DNA from: Rhizoclosmatium globosum
Lineage: Eukaryota > Chytridiomycota > Chytridiomycetes > Chytridiales > Chytriomycetaceae
Length of the DNA stretch: 64,000 bases
NCBI GenBank assembly: GCA_002104985.1
Contig: MCGO01000095.1
Coordinates: forward strand, 1 to 64,000
Direction of reading: 5' to 3'
Positions 12,086 through 23,600 of the stretch are shown here, piece by piece; position 1 is the first letter of the stretch; every line of letters begins with the position of its first letter. Both the position numbers and the translations under genes were made by a program. Under the pieces are notes generated by a model. That model saw only the letters and a list, made by a program, of their open reading frames with translations, had not been told where the DNA came from and did no database searches.

Positions 12086-13851
12086 TCAAACCTGCTGATA
12101 ATTTTCGTTAAGAATCACAGGGTCCTTCATAGAGCACAACTCTACATACCTCGGAAACCTCGTCAGCACGTCTGCATAGATGGAAATAGGTGTTAACTTG
12201 ACGGCCTGCTCCCATAGTGGCTTTCCCCTTCGAGTCAAAAACTGTGAGAACTTTGGCAGCGCCATCGTTCTCAACAATAACCCATCATTATATTCAAACA
12301 ACTTTTTACTTGTAGGTTCATGGTGCACAAGCTTCATCAGCAAAGAAGAATACGGGACTTCAAAGTGAGGTGTTGCATGGATCATTCTGACCAAACACTC
12401 AACAATAGGCTCAACAGAGTCACCCAGCGAAGCCCCATTTTCTTCAAGAAAGTCGTACGTGGCGGAGAGATTCCATGTCGCTGCGAGAAGAAGCAAGTTC
12501 CGTCCTACTGATGGAGAAAACTTTGCTTTACGGTGTGAAATGAGGCCTCGGAAGATTGGTAACACGCCTTTCGTGTCTCTGCCGCGAATGTTTTTGACGT
12601 AGTCTTTGTCTAACGTCAGTTTATAGTCTTTTTCGTATCTGTCTGCGTAATACTGAAGAATCGAGGAACTCAATTCGGTGGGTGATGACATTGTTATCGA
12701 TTGTGGAGTATCAAGAAGGATCCATAAGATTTGAGTTTGGCCCTCTTGAACGGCAAGTTGGATGTGATGGAGAATCAAGGATTGGACGCGAAGAGATTTG
12801 AATTCCATGCTGATATTCATGAGGTACTCCACCATTGCTACCTTTCCACGTACAATTGCGGAATCCATTGCGATTTTCCAGCCTTGCATTTCGCATGTGT
12901 TCAGGTCGGATCCAATGTACCAGCCTTGATCAATCAGTTCACCCGTTTTAAGCAGCAACGACGTCATTTCGTGGCTTCCTTTCGATGATGCGAGTGTAAT
13001 AAGACTCAACCACGACTCTCGATCAAGCATACAAATATCGTTGAGGAGAACTTGGAGGGTTTTGAATTTCCCACCCTGGATAGCTTCCGTCAAGTAAGTT
13101 GTAAGTTCTTTTTTGGTGTATGGAGTAGATTCGCGTAGGATCCCGAGTAGCTGAGCACATGCTTTGGGTCTGTCCAGTTGAATTGCTTTCGAGAGGTACG
13201 TGGGGACTTTTGCCATCTTTTCAGATGCAGCAAGGAGTCGTGTCATGAACTCGATTTGAGCATACGATATAGAAACCTAGTTAATTCCACATAGTTTAGA
13301 ACTGAATTTGATGGTGGATCGAAAGATATCTAATGGAGTGTATGGGAACAAAGATCGTCGCGCCACTTTCAAACAATTACCTCGACCGCTTTCTGAACCA
13401 ACTCGTCTGAGTTTGCTCTCCATCGCGTCTGTTGAAACATTGCGGGTATGACGGAATAATGGCCCCATCGAGCGGAAACTAGCAGCATGATTTCCCAGAG
13501 ATCTTTCCTTCCATAGTTGACAAAGGCTTGAATCAGTTTCAAGGCTACAGTTTCGGAATTGAGCAGGCTGAGTGGGAACGCGTCGATTGCAGAGTTTGAT
13601 GGATTATGGAGCAATGAACTGCTAGATTCTGGTGAGAGAATGTCTTCAAGTGCTGCTGTCACGGAATGAAGGTGTTTGTGGAGGTAAAATGTACGGATAG
13701 CGGTGCTGCGACCAATCGCATATAACGCACGATTTGCGAGGAATAGCTGATCCAAGTTGTCGAGGTGCTGTAGAATTGGAGTGAAACAGAGAAAGGGAAG
13801 GGTCCATAGATTTAAAGTCATTTTGAGAGTCTTTCTTCCAACCCAAACCAT
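12086..13851 (-). CDS. F-box-like / degenerate ankyrin-repeat protein
   Basis: Two exons, 13851-13381 and 13276-12086, joined by a 104-bp GTAATT...ACTAG intron give about 550 residues. The start MVWVGRK (or MTLNLW, ten codons on) precedes LPFLCFTPILQHLDNLDQLFLANRAL, which has the spacing of an F-box. The rest is a helical array with weak ankyrin character (for example GGKFKTLQVLLND and GSHEMTSLLLKTG), typical of the fast-evolving F-box/ankyrin families of early fungi. A role as substrate adaptor for the Skp1 encoded at 32 kb is inference only. Confidence 0.65.
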
Positions 13852-13971
13852 TCTCCTGAAATAAAGTGCTGTTCGAAAACGCGTGAGTTTATTAATTCTA
13901 ATTAAAATATAATGAACATGGACTTCATTCGTTTCTCTGTTTTTCTTTGACTGCAACAAACCTTCAAAGAA

Positions 13972-16248
13972 ATGAGTATGTCCGCGTTTCACACAAGTCC
14001 AACGCACTAAACGACTCGTTCAGGTTTCAGTTTCGGAGGATCTCAACCAGCAGCTGGCGGAAGCGGAGGCTTCTCCTTTGGCGCACCGGCAGCACAACCT
14101 GCAACTGGAGGTAAACTGGACTACTTCTTGCGATGCATTCACTAAGTAGCTGTAAAAGGACTCTTTGGCTCTGCTCAGCCTGCCCAGGGACAGCAACAAC
14201 AAGGGCAGCAACAGCCAGCCAGCGGAGGTTTGTCGTGTGTTGAATGCGTTGTTGAAACTGGTTCTAACGTGTTTGTTGGACAAAGGCTTCTCGTTCGGGG
14301 CTGCTCCTGCTTCAAACGCGCCGGCGAGTGGAGGCTTTTCATTTGGAGGAAGTGGTGCTGCTGCTCCAGGGCCAGGTGGGGGAGGTGGTTTGTTTGGTGC
14401 AGCACCGGCTCAAACACAACCAAGTGCGGGAGGAGGCCTCTTTGGAAGTGCGGGTACTTCAACGGCTTCAACTGCTGCGGCGCCAGCTGGTGGTGGCTTT
14501 GGATTTGGGGCTTCGGCCGCGTCGGCTCCAGCAAGTTCAACTGGTGGTGGTTTGTTTGGGTCAACACCAGCTGCTCCTACTCCGGCTACTGGTGGGGGAT
14601 TTAGCTTCGGGGCACCGGCGGCTTCTGCTGCTGCTCCAGCCGCGTCAGGAGGATTGTTTGGTTCAGCACCTGCCGCTGCAGCTCCTGCCACTGGAGGCGG
14701 CTTGTTTGGATCAACGACAGCAACTGCAGCTCCTGCTGCTGGAGGAGGATTATTTGGATCTGCAGCACCCGCAACTAGTGCACCTGCAGCTGGAGGATTA
14801 TTTGGATCAACACCCGCTGCTGCTCCCGCGACTGGTGGATTGTTTGGTTCAGCGCCTGCTGCAGCTGCACCAGCGACTGGTGGACTATTCGGGTCGGCAC
14901 CAGCAGCCGCCGCACCAGCAACAGGCGGCCTCTTTGGAGCAGCCTCTACTACTGCCCCAGCTGCTGGGGGATTGTTTGGAGCAAAGCCAGCTGAACCTGC
15001 TGCTGCTGCTGCTCCAACTGGTGGATTGTTTGGTTCGACGCCTGCTGCTACAACTGCTCCTGCGACCGGGGGATTGTTTGGATCTGCTCCTGCCGCGTCC
15101 ACAACACCTGCAACTGGTGGATTGTTTGGCTTAACTCCCGCCGCGTCAACGACTGCAGCTCCAGCAACTGGAGGATTATTTGGTGCTGCTGCTCCAGCAA
15201 CCCCTGCAGCTGCAGCCGCGCCAGCTGGAGGACTGTTTGGCTCGACAACGGCCGCGACAACTCCCGCAGCTCCAAAAACCGTTTCATTTGGCGCAACTCC
15301 CGCTCCAGCTTCTACAACTGCGGCGCCAGCGGCTGGTGGATTCAGTTGTAAGTTCACTACTCTTCATTTTCTCATGTTTCTTATTTTCTGGGAATAGTTG
15401 GTGCTGCCGCTGCAACTCCAGGCCCGTTGAAAGTTGGAGACCTTTCAGCTACTCCAGCCGCAACGAAACCACTCTTTGGAGCCGCACCTGCAGCAACTCC
15501 AGCCTCAACAACCACACCAGCACTCACGACTGCAACCCCAGCTGCAACCACCACATCCGCAGCCGCCTCCACAGCAACCCCATCAACAGGCCTTAAAACT
15601 CTCAAAGGCAAAACCCTCGCCGACCTGCTCACAAAATGGCAGCAAGACCTCGACACATCGACAAAAGACTTCCACCGCCAATCCGTCGAAATCTCGCTCT
15701 GGGACCGTATGCTCATTGAAAACGGGCACGACATTACGAACCTCTACAACGGAATCGTGAAGCTCGACGAAACCCAACGCGGGGTCGAACAAACGCTTGA
15801 ATACATTGACGCGCAGCAAGTTGAACTCTCTGGCGCGCTTGAAGCGTATGAAAAGATTGTTCGTGGTCTGTACGAAGGAGACAAGAGCGGTGTTCAGGGT
15901 GCTGGTGGGCGTGAACCAATTCGTAACACTGGTGCTGACGAAGAGCGTGAGAAGGCGTATTTGATTGCAGAGGGATTGAACCGACAGGTGGATGAAATGG
16001 CGAGACAGTTGGGAGATATGATTACGGAGGTGAATGGAGTTCATGGAAACAAGCAGGAGGAAGTTGGCGGGGGAAGTGCTGTGAGCAAGATTGTCAGGAT
16101 TCTGGATACCCATTTGACTAGTTTGCAATGGCTTGATACTCAAGCGGAAGAGTTGGCTGGGAAGGTTGCTGAAGTGAGGAGGAAGGGAGAGAGTGCTGTT
16201 GGGGAGGCTGAGAGAGTTCATCAGAGATCGCAAATCGGATCAAGATGA
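13972..16248 (+). CDS. NSP1: FG nucleoporin Nsp1/Nup62
   Basis: Central-channel FG nucleoporin. The first coding exon is only 4 nt (ATGA, 13972-13975) and is followed by a consensus GTATGT donor. Later exons are 14024-14110, 14159-14227, 14286-15347 and 15398-16248. The spliced start is MSFSFGGSQP. Residues to about 430 are Ala/Pro/Gly-rich with dense GGLFGS and FSFG repeats. The C-terminal third is a coiled-coil domain beginning TLADLLTKWQQDLDTSTKDF, the Nsp1_C/Nup62 signature that binds Nup54 and Nup58 homologues and Nic96. All joins are in frame. Confidence 0.93.
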
Positions 16249-16361
16249 GACGGTGTCATGTTTTGCTCGTATTTTTGTTATTTGTTTATTGTTCATGCGA
16301 TTCCCCCCGTTTCTTGGGCTTGAATAAATATCCGTCTTTGAAAGTCCTATGATATACCAAC

Positions 16362-17623
16362 TTATCCTCGAGCCTTGATTTCTGCGCGATACAATGCAAT
16401 AACGATGCCCTTTGAATTCACTCGAGTTCCCAATTCAATAGGACCACTCACGACTTCATCCTCACATTTCCAAAACAAATCTTCTCCCCAAATACTTCCA
16501 CAACGAGTGTACGTGATGAACCGTCCTTCTGTCTGTGTCACAAATCCGTACAATCGGAAATAAGTTCCAACGCGATGGTTGCATCGGTGTTCCTTCTGTG
16601 CAGCCACAAGCGTTTGTGGATGAACAAGGAACCCAATATCAATTTCGAGAGGGACTTCCACCGATGTTCGGTGAAACACATTCTTGGAAGCAGACAGAGG
16701 ACGATGGAATAAAAGTGGAAGAAGTGTTGGAACTTTCGTCAACAGTTTCTGTTGCTGCTGGCTAGCTGAAGTGGATTTCGCACTCAAGTCCGGATTCGAG
16801 AAGATCAAGTTCTTTGTTGAACCGCTCGTGTTTCCTCCAAAGTAAAATTGCGCTGGTTGCGGGATTCCAAAATGGGAACGAAGAAGGTCTACAAGAGCCA
16901 CTGATTCGTGTTCAGCGTACTTCTCGAGCGGAAGGGTTACAAAGGGTTCTCGAACAGGAGCAAGTTGCGAAAGAGAGTTGTTGAGCGTGTTGGTTTGGGA
17001 ATCGAGAGAGGGAAGGGATGCAGCTGTTGAGGTTGAATATAGATTTGTCAACGATTCTGAGGCTGATGCAAGGTTATCAATGGTGATGGTTTCCAAATGG
17101 AATCGTTGACCCATCTTTGTTGGACCCAGAAGAGTAGCCAACATGTAACGCAGTACAGAGTCGTACTTCTCAACAGAAGATATCTCTGTTGCGGTTGTTG
17201 TGATCAGGTTTGTCTCGCTGAGGATCCAAGATAGGTCCAAGGGTTCCGCAGTAGGAGAAGTATGGATCTGTCTGATCAAGTTGGTGAAAAGGCGGGTTGG
17301 TTCGTGGTTTGATTCAACGGGAAGTTCTTCGGTTGTTTCTGATCATGTGGCGCTAATTAGAAACAAGGGACTTGGTGACTTAAACACGGATACCTGGAAG
17401 TGCCATCAGCACTTGGAGGATTGCGTGGGTGAGCGAAAGCGTTCGTAGCTTCAGAGGATTGGACAGTCCTGCGGGTTCCTCTGGTGCACAGTATGAAAGA
17501 CAGGGCTCCTCTTCTTCTTCTTGAGGAGGATGTACAATCACTTGTGGAGCTTAAGATATGATAAGTGAGACAGTGATATAAGAATATGAAGAGGTATGAG
17601 GAGGTACCAGCTCGCAGCGGCAT
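16362..17623 (-). CDS. USP-fold (ubiquitin-specific protease) homologue lacking catalytic residues
   Basis: Three exons (17623-17608, 17549-17394, 17338-16362) encode about 380 residues. The N-terminal box GLSNPLKLRTLSLTHAILQV aligns with the USP Cys box (GLxNLGNTCFLNALLQ) with Ser where the nucleophile Cys belongs. The C-terminal part LPLLFHRPL...VEVPLEIDIG...YFRLYGFVTQTEGRFITYTR resembles the USP His box, but GHY is replaced by GRF. It then reads FWKCEDEVVSG, where USPs have WxxFxDxxV. If correct, this is a pseudo-deubiquitinase. A poly-Glu patch follows the start. Identification is by motif spacing only. Confidence 0.5.
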
Positions 17624-17748
17624 GATGGCAATCGCAGTGTGTTGATCTTCTTGGACGAACAATCGGCGGGTATTTACAGCGGGCACTTCACATGGGCTAT
17701 AATAGTAACATACAGTCACATTTAATCATTTAATATCTATCATAGTCT

Positions 17749-19221
17749 TCAGAAATACAGCATAACATCCCTCTCAAAATATGGCTTCGGCTTCACAGCA
17801 TCCTGATGAGTTGTACCTTCGGAATATCCATAGTAATGCCCAGCTGGACTCCCCAAAATTACTTCAGAGTCCGAAATTGATTTGATCAGAAACACAGTTG
17901 TTCCTATCACTGCGACGTAAGGTACCACAAAAGGTGACCTTTTCCATGGGAAATCGACCAATCTGCCATCACTTTCAAAACCACATAATTTGTGATTGTA
18001 AAGAAACACGCGTTGCTCTTGATTTTCAGGCTTCCACCATTCCACTTTTGCTGTTCCCAGATATTGCAAACTAACCAAGAACTCCTCATCGGGACGAATA
18101 ATACGAGCTGTTACTTGAAATGCCCATCCTTGATTTGTTTGGACAAATTGAGAGTGAACACTATTGAATTTGCCATTTTTGAGGTATGGAAGCCAGATTC
18201 TTGCCAACAACAGTTCCTTGATATGTTTTCCGTTCTCTTCTCTAAACTGTATCTTCCGCTCCGAAACGGTTTGAAACCATCGCAGTAGGAATCGTTGCAT
18301 CTCGACTTCATCTTTGGGTATAATAGCCTTCTTTATACCATTTTCCCCAGAAACGCAAAGAAAATCCCCTGACAGGTGCATCAAGTCATCGAATTCAAGA
18401 AGTTTTTGAAAGAGGTCTTTCATTGAAGTTTCGTAACCAATAGGTGTGATTCCGTAAATACTCGCACGGCCGTTCACGTAGTCATGAATTTGCGTGCAAT
18501 ATCTTATTGGTGGAAGTCGTTCAATTATTTCAGCAGGGGAATTCCAAGGTAAATTGAAACGTGAGTCTCCTTCTCGAAGAAACCATGTTGCTAAGCCGTT
18601 ACGCTCATACGCCGGTAATTTGTTAAAAACCTCTTTAAACTGCTCATGTGCAACGAGTACCATCGTTGGATCTGGTGTGCGAAATACATGGACCACTTTC
18701 TGAGCAAGAACAAATTCTTGTAGTGTCCAAACTCGCAATGAATGCTCGCAAGACCGCAACATTACGTCAAGAACTTCAACAAATATTTTACGATTTGATT
18801 CTCCCAATAATGTCGACGCAAGCGATTCTGGATCCTCTGAATGATAAATGATTGTGTGGTTCTTTGATTTGTACAAGTTTAGAAGCTGCTCGATTTGAGC
18901 AAACTTGATGGCATCATTCTCTTGATCAATGTCAAGGATATCAACCCAAATGCGGGGACAACCGTTTGATCCACTTTTGATGACGTGTCTCAGCAACTCC
19001 AATTTGGTAGGATCATCTTGCTTCAGTAAAACATCCACGCCCTCAATTTCAACGACTTTGAGATCAGAACCCCAAACGTGCGACAGAATTCCATCGCTTG
19101 CAAATTCGGTGGCAATCTTGGACACGGGCCACAGTTCAAGTTGAGCTGATGATGATCGACTTGTTTTGTAAGGCTCGGAGATGGTCCAACTCGGGGGTCC
19201 CCGTCTTGGATGATAATCCAT
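17749..19221 (-). CDS. HET (heterokaryon incompatibility) domain protein
   Basis: Single-exon 490-residue protein. The HET core is present: ILSHVWG (usual LSYVWG), PRIWVDILDIDQEND (usual WIDxLCINQ), a helical stretch, then SLRVWTLQEFVLAQKVVHV (usual RxWTxQExxLA). The C-terminal half is unassigned. HET domains act in non-self recognition and cell death in filamentous fungi; their role in other fungi is less clear. The start ATG at 19219-19221 is the first in frame. It lies head-to-head with the gene at 19305, 83 bp apart. Confidence 0.8.
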   Translation of the reverse strand: MDYHPRRGPPSWTISEPYKTSRSSSAQLELWPVSKIATEFASDGILSHVWGSDLKVVEIEGVDVLLKQDDPTKLELLRHVIKSGSNGCPRIWVDILDIDQENDAIKFAQIEQLLNLYKSKNHTIIYHSEDPESLASTLLGESNRKIFVEVLDVMLRSCEHSLRVWTLQEFVLAQKVVHVFRTPDPTMVLVAHEQFKEVFNKLPAYERNGLATWFLREGDSRFNLPWNSPAEIIERLPPIRYCTQIHDYVNGRASIYGITPIGYETSMKDLFQKLLEFDDLMHLSGDFLCVSGENGIKKAIIPKDEVEMQRFLLRWFQTVSERKIQFREENGKHIKELLLARIWLPYLKNGKFNSVHSQFVQTNQGWAFQVTARIIRPDEEFLVSLQYLGTAKVEWWKPENQEQRVFLYNHKLCGFESDGRLVDFPWKRSPFVVPYVAVIGTTVFLIKSISDSEVILGSPAGHYYGYSEGTTHQDAVKPKPYFERDVMLYF

Positions 19222-19304
19222 TTCTTCGTCGGCATCGATAATGGTGACTTTGAGCCGGTTCTCGTTTGATTGCTGAAATCAGTTTTGAAAACATTTCTCC
19301 GCAA

Positions 19305-20477
19305 ATGGCATCAATACCTTATCATCGACAGACAATGCAGTCAGCTGATATCGAAGCTGTAAAGAATGTTCAATGTATCCAAGGACCATCTGCGGGAGTT
19401 ATAGCGAAGCCAATGATTCATGGGACAAGTCAAGTCCAGCACCAAAACCCAGATTTAGATGATGTTCAAGCTACTCTGTGCCAATCAGGGAATCCAGCTA
19501 ATGATATGTAAGAACTGAGTAACGATGCGTATCTTGCAGTCTTTTTGAAATTAATACAGAAAGCAAGAGCCTGGGATTGGCCTGGGAGCAGATCAACAGC
19601 TTTCGTCTTCAAATTCTCACCAGCTTTCAGACTCGTTCATTCTATCCAAGGAAATAAGACCCCGTTATGATATCTTCGAACGATTTTGTGATGGGAAACC
19701 TGTCACAATACTACATCCAAGCCCACGACTGTATCATATCTGCGGCTGTTTCAGCACACGAAAGCAATGTATAGCTATAATATCATCGATTGTATTGAGC
19801 TGTTTGGTCCTTGTTGGAGTTGCCTTGTTCTTTCTGGTAAGTCTCCGAATGTAACCGCCAATCAACTAAGCTGTCATCTCAGATCCCTCGAATTCCATCA
19901 GTTCTCATATCCGATCCTTTTATTTCAAATGCAACCGACGTCGTTCAATACACAGTCTCCGGCTCGTTAGACAACGCAACAATCGCGAACCCATTCACGA
20001 TTCAAGTGAACCTCTTCATGAACATATCTGTAGTAAGCGAAAACTACTATCCAGTTCCCATAAACGATATGTTCTTCACGGGACAAATGATTGGCGCGAA
20101 CGATGCGACAGTCATTCCAAACTGCTACTTGAACGGCCGTGCTGGTGGAATATCGTTTCCTCCGCGCTCTAATTATACATTTACGATGCCGATTGAGTTG
20201 ATTTTCACGGTGACGAGTTTTGCGAACCAATCAAGCTCGGTGGATCAAGCCATTCTGATGCTAAAGACACGTTGTGGAAGGCGACGAAGTAATTTATTTG
20301 TGAACTACGAAGCTGTCATTGATTTGCCTGCATTAAGTTGGACGGGGTATAAGCCGAAAGCGAATGGTCTCAAAAAGTAAGCTATTGAAAATGCAAATAT
20401 TATTCCACACTAACTCAATTCTTAGATTCTTATGCCCAAATATGCATTTGTCAAATATTAGCAGTATTTTTGATTGA
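19305..20477 (+). CDS. single-pass membrane protein with LEA2/WHy-like outer domain
   Basis: Four exons: 19305-19507, 19560-19836, 19883-20376 and 20426-20477. A polar N-terminus leads to GCFSTRKQC and one membrane segment (IAIISSIVLSCLVLVGVALF), then IPRIPSVLISDPFI and a beta-rich domain with VSGSLDNATIANPFTIQVNL, ending LSWTGYKPKANGLKKFLCP. It is a clear paralogue of the gene at 26138: same Cys-rich juxtamembrane stretch, same PRI..SV opening after the membrane segment, same SWTGYKP ending and the same intron right after the membrane segment. LEA2-like domains occur in membrane or vacuolar proteins; function unknown. Confidence 0.75.
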
Positions 20478-20715
20478 TTGGTCAACCAACGTGTTACACA
20501 ACGCCGTGTACGCGCAATAAAACCTCGTCTGTAACGACAAGAATCAAATGTTAAAGTTTTGCTCTGTCTCAGCTGATTGAAAATGAGGGTCAGCTTGAGT
20601 TGCCGTTTGGCGGTCGAGTTCGAAACTGACAAAAAGACACATTGCTTTGGAATTAAACTTCAAAAGGCTATCCACTTCCAGAAAAGAAACTGTCAACGAA
20701 AGAAGTGAACCAAAT

Positions 20716-21309
20716 ATGCAGCAGACGTCTCAACAATTCGATAGCAGTGAAGTCCCAATTCGGTGGAAGGATCAGAAGGAGTCCACCTCCACTACTTTCC
20801 CATTGCAAGTAGATACCTCAACTAAAGCAGGCGACGATCTCTGGAGGCCGCCTTCATCTTGCTGTTCACTGTCACCGCGAAGCTCGTACTCGTCAATTAC
20901 TTCTGCCCCTCAATCAGCAGCAGAGCATCGCAACTCTTGCTATTCATACCCATACCCTCTTCCTCGCCAAATATCAGTTGTGAGTCGCAAGGCGGAAGTA
21001 ATGTGGCTTCCATCTGAGACTGCCCAGCTAGAAGTAACCCTCGAAGACACTTCAATCTCAGCACCAATTATTGCGTCTTCATCTGCTGGAGGAGAAATTG
21101 AGCTCAATGTATCAGAAATGCCACAGGATAGCTTAGAAACGAAACGAGCTTCGTTGCTCTCCATGGCGAGCAAGCTTTCTGACACTGACACTATCACCGA
21201 AGCAAACAAGGATCAACACGGACGAAAGAAGACTTTTTCTTCAGCGAAAGAAGCGATTGGGAAGCTCTTTGGAAGAAAGAGTCAACTTTCAGTGCAGGAG
21301 ACCAAGTGA
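20716..21309 (+). CDS. Ser/Thr-rich protein of unknown function
   Basis: A single open frame of 197 residues from ATG 20716. It is rich in Ser, Thr and Pro, has no membrane segment, and has a basic C-terminus (KKTFSSAKEAIGKLFGRKS). I do not recognise it. It is probably disordered. A polyadenylation-like AATAAA lies near 21342. Confidence 0.5.
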   Translation: MQQTSQQFDSSEVPIRWKDQKESTSTTFPLQVDTSTKAGDDLWRPPSSCCSLSPRSSYSSITSAPQSAAEHRNSCYSYPYPLPRQISVVSRKAEVMWLPSETAQLEVTLEDTSISAPIIASSSAGGEIELNVSEMPQDSLETKRASLLSMASKLSDTDTITEANKDQHGRKKTFSSAKEAIGKLFGRKSQLSVQETK

Positions 21310-21831
21310 TTGACTGTTCATCGTCGTTTCGTCGTTTGTAAATAAACCAGAAAACATCATTTATTCGAAGTCGTTAAAATAGAGCATAAGCTTTGGGCAG
21401 CAGATGTGCAGGAAAGCATCCAGTTGGATGTGGCAGAAGATAAGAGTAAATGTAACGTTTTGAAATTGACAATCAAAAGGTTTCAAATACTCAAATCCCC
21501 TGAACAATCACTGTTACTGGAGGAGTGTGATTGGAAGTGAAGGATAAATGGGGACGACATTTAGGGTAGAATGTGGATTTGATGAACTGAGCTGAGTTTA
21601 ATGAGGAAGACGTTCAAAAATGCATTGCTTTTAAGGACTTCCGGAAGAAGGTCCGGACTGTCAAGCAAAGACAGCGTCGGTAATTTAGAGGAAGGGAAGT
21701 AAAGGGGCCGGACCCTTTTTGAAATAGAGCCGTCTGCTTTGGAAAACCAAATGATATTATAACTTTCGGCAATTTTTTGAACAAAACCCTGACAAATTCC
21801 TCGAACAACCCAAAACAAAACCCAAACACCA
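21310..21831. other. intergenic stretch, no gene seen
   Basis: Between two converging genes. Minus-strand frames here read on past the 21832 stop or are short; no splice-supported coding pattern was found. Confidence 0.5.
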
Positions 21832-22316
21832 TCAAAAGTTTCCAAACTTGTCAGGATGAAAGTGGCGAGAAGCTGGCTTCTGCTTGCCTTCCACCTTGGC
21901 TGGCACACTCGTGATCTGGCCTAGAAAATATGTAAGCTTGGCAAGAGTTGGCGGCGTCACTTTGTATTGATCAAGTTTATCCTGGTTGATCTTTAAAGGT
22001 TCTGAAAGCACGGCCATTTCATCTTTCAAGCGCTTTACGGTTGCTTCATGACGATCCATCATCGACTTCTTTGGCGTCGATTTCAACTCCAGGACTTGAA
22101 GGCCCTGATTCCGTTTCACCGTTAGATAGTCCTATCATAGCAAGCGTAATCTGCTCAGCCATCAGCTTGCACTTTGAGATTCCATCAGATTGACATCGAA
22201 CTTTTTCCTCGAGATCCCTAGACAAGAAAGCCCAACATATATTACGGTATTATTGCCTGGGTAGGCTTTTACTTTTGGTTTTGATACCTGTTTGTTTGTG
22301 GTGTAGAACTCATCAT
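21832..22316 (-). CDS. small coiled-coil protein, weakly HAUS1-like
   Basis: Best model has three exons: ATG at 22316, first intron GTATCA...TCTAG (22287-22218), second intron GTTCGA...GATAG. It joins NRDLEEK to DYLTVKRNQG in frame and gives about 113 residues. The core DRHEATVKRLKDEMAVLSEP is a coiled coil and is followed by NQDKLDQYKVTPPTLAKLTY. The KLxxYxxxPPxLxLA pattern recalls the C-terminus of augmin subunit HAUS1, but the match is too weak to name it. Confidence 0.45.
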
Positions 22317-22484
22317 GATAAAGTATTCAGTTCTGAGGGGTTCATGTGTTTTTGGTTTGACAAGCAATCAGTGAGCAATTAGAATTGTATTTGATTATTC
22401 CATGGATAATAAAAGACGGTGGTTCGGATGAACTTTACTGCCAAAACTCAAACAATCTAAAAAACCGAAAATCCCCGCCACTCT

Positions 22485-23600
22485 CTAAACAGCAATAATG
22501 CCTCCAATATTCTGGTGCGCAAAAATAAACTTGACACCCAAGTTATTTTGCTCACCCAACTCCTGCACAATCTTTTCAACAGCCAAATCACGTCCCCCCT
22601 CTGCACGCACGGCATCAATTGATTCCTTCACATGCTGAATAATCACGGTAAACCCTTGCAACACATTCTCAACAGTAGCGCTACACCCACTCTTCCCCAA
22701 ATCAAGCACAGCCTGCGCCAGAACCCTTAATTCCTGAATCACAAGCTTCGGCGTCAAATGACCAAACAACGAAGAAGTCGGCGTCGAGTCCGGGAACGAG
22801 CACTCAATCATTAAAGCCTTCAGCCTCTTTGACGAAACAAGCGGTGCAACCGAGTTCCACATTTTCGCGTTTAGAGTTGACTTTTCGTTCACGTCTGCAC
22901 CGAGGTCTCCGCAGAGAAGGATCGCGTCGCCGGAAGGGGCTGTGAAGGTTGACAAGTTCTCGCCGAGGAGGAAACACGCGGAAGTGAGGTCTGCGTGTGA
23001 GACTGGGTAGATTAAGCTGTCGAGACGTGGGATTCCACCGGTTTTTGTGGTGATGTTTCCTGGGATCATTTGTTCGTAGTGGTAGTAACCGAATTTTGGG
23101 AGGTTTGGCCAGAGGATGTTGTTGAATGCGTGTGTGTTTAGGGCAGTGAGTGTTGAATTGAGGCCGTAGAGGGGCTTTGAGGCACCAGGGGCGTCTGCTT
23201 GGGACGAGATGAGGAGACCAGCGCAGTGGTCGAGGTGAGGGTGTGAGATCAGGTGGCCTGTGATGAGTGTTTTGAGGGTGGTTGAGGGAAGTGCTTTTGG
23301 GGCAGTGTCGGTGTTGTCGGTGTTGTCGGAGTTGAAGTTGAAGAGGGTGTCGAGCGATGGGAGCGAGCGCCTGATTCCACCAAGGAGACTGCCTGGATCA
23401 AAGGAAAGCAGCGATCGTGAATCCCAGGGACGGACAAGGTACCCGGTCAGTCGGTCTTCGAAGGGCCCGCCGGCTGCTCCAAGTACAATCAGAGAGAAGG
23501 ATGCACTGGTCAACGTCAACTGCATCAACGGAGTTTCGAATGTGGTTTCGGTGAGAATTTGTTGGAGCGTGTTGCCTTTTGTTGCTGGATAAACCTCCAT
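22485..23600 (-). CDS. PDE1: class II 3',5'-cyclic-nucleotide phosphodiesterase (low-affinity cAMP PDE)
   Basis: Single exon, 371 residues. Metallo-beta-lactamase-fold enzyme that hydrolyses cAMP. It starts with SFSLIVLGAAGGPFEDRLTGYLV (family: GxGGGPxExxxS/TxxLV) and carries the metal-binding HLISHPHLDHCAGLLI, matching the H-x-H-x-D-H motif of yeast Pde1. Later landmarks are AILLCGDLGAD and ALMIECSFPD. An Asn/Thr-rich loop separates the first two blocks. The C-terminus is complete. Confidence 0.85.
   Translation of the reverse strand: MEVYPATKGNTLQQILTETTFETPLMQLTLTSASFSLIVLGAAGGPFEDRLTGYLVRPWDSRSLLSFDPGSLLGGIRRSLPSLDTLFNFNSDNTDNTDTAPKALPSTTLKTLITGHLISHPHLDHCAGLLISSQADAPGASKPLYGLNSTLTALNTHAFNNILWPNLPKFGYYHYEQMIPGNITTKTGGIPRLDSLIYPVSHADLTSACFLLGENLSTFTAPSGDAILLCGDLGADVNEKSTLNAKMWNSVAPLVSSKRLKALMIECSFPDSTPTSSLFGHLTPKLVIQELRVLAQAVLDLGKSGCSATVENVLQGFTVIIQHVKESIDAVRAEGGRDLAVEKIVQELGEQNNLGVKFIFAHQNIGGIIAV

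Noticed and set aside
14410..15357. A 315-codon open frame antisense to NSP1
   Set aside because: It is the mirror of the GGLFGS-coding repeats, giving low-complexity Ala/Pro/Asn sequence.
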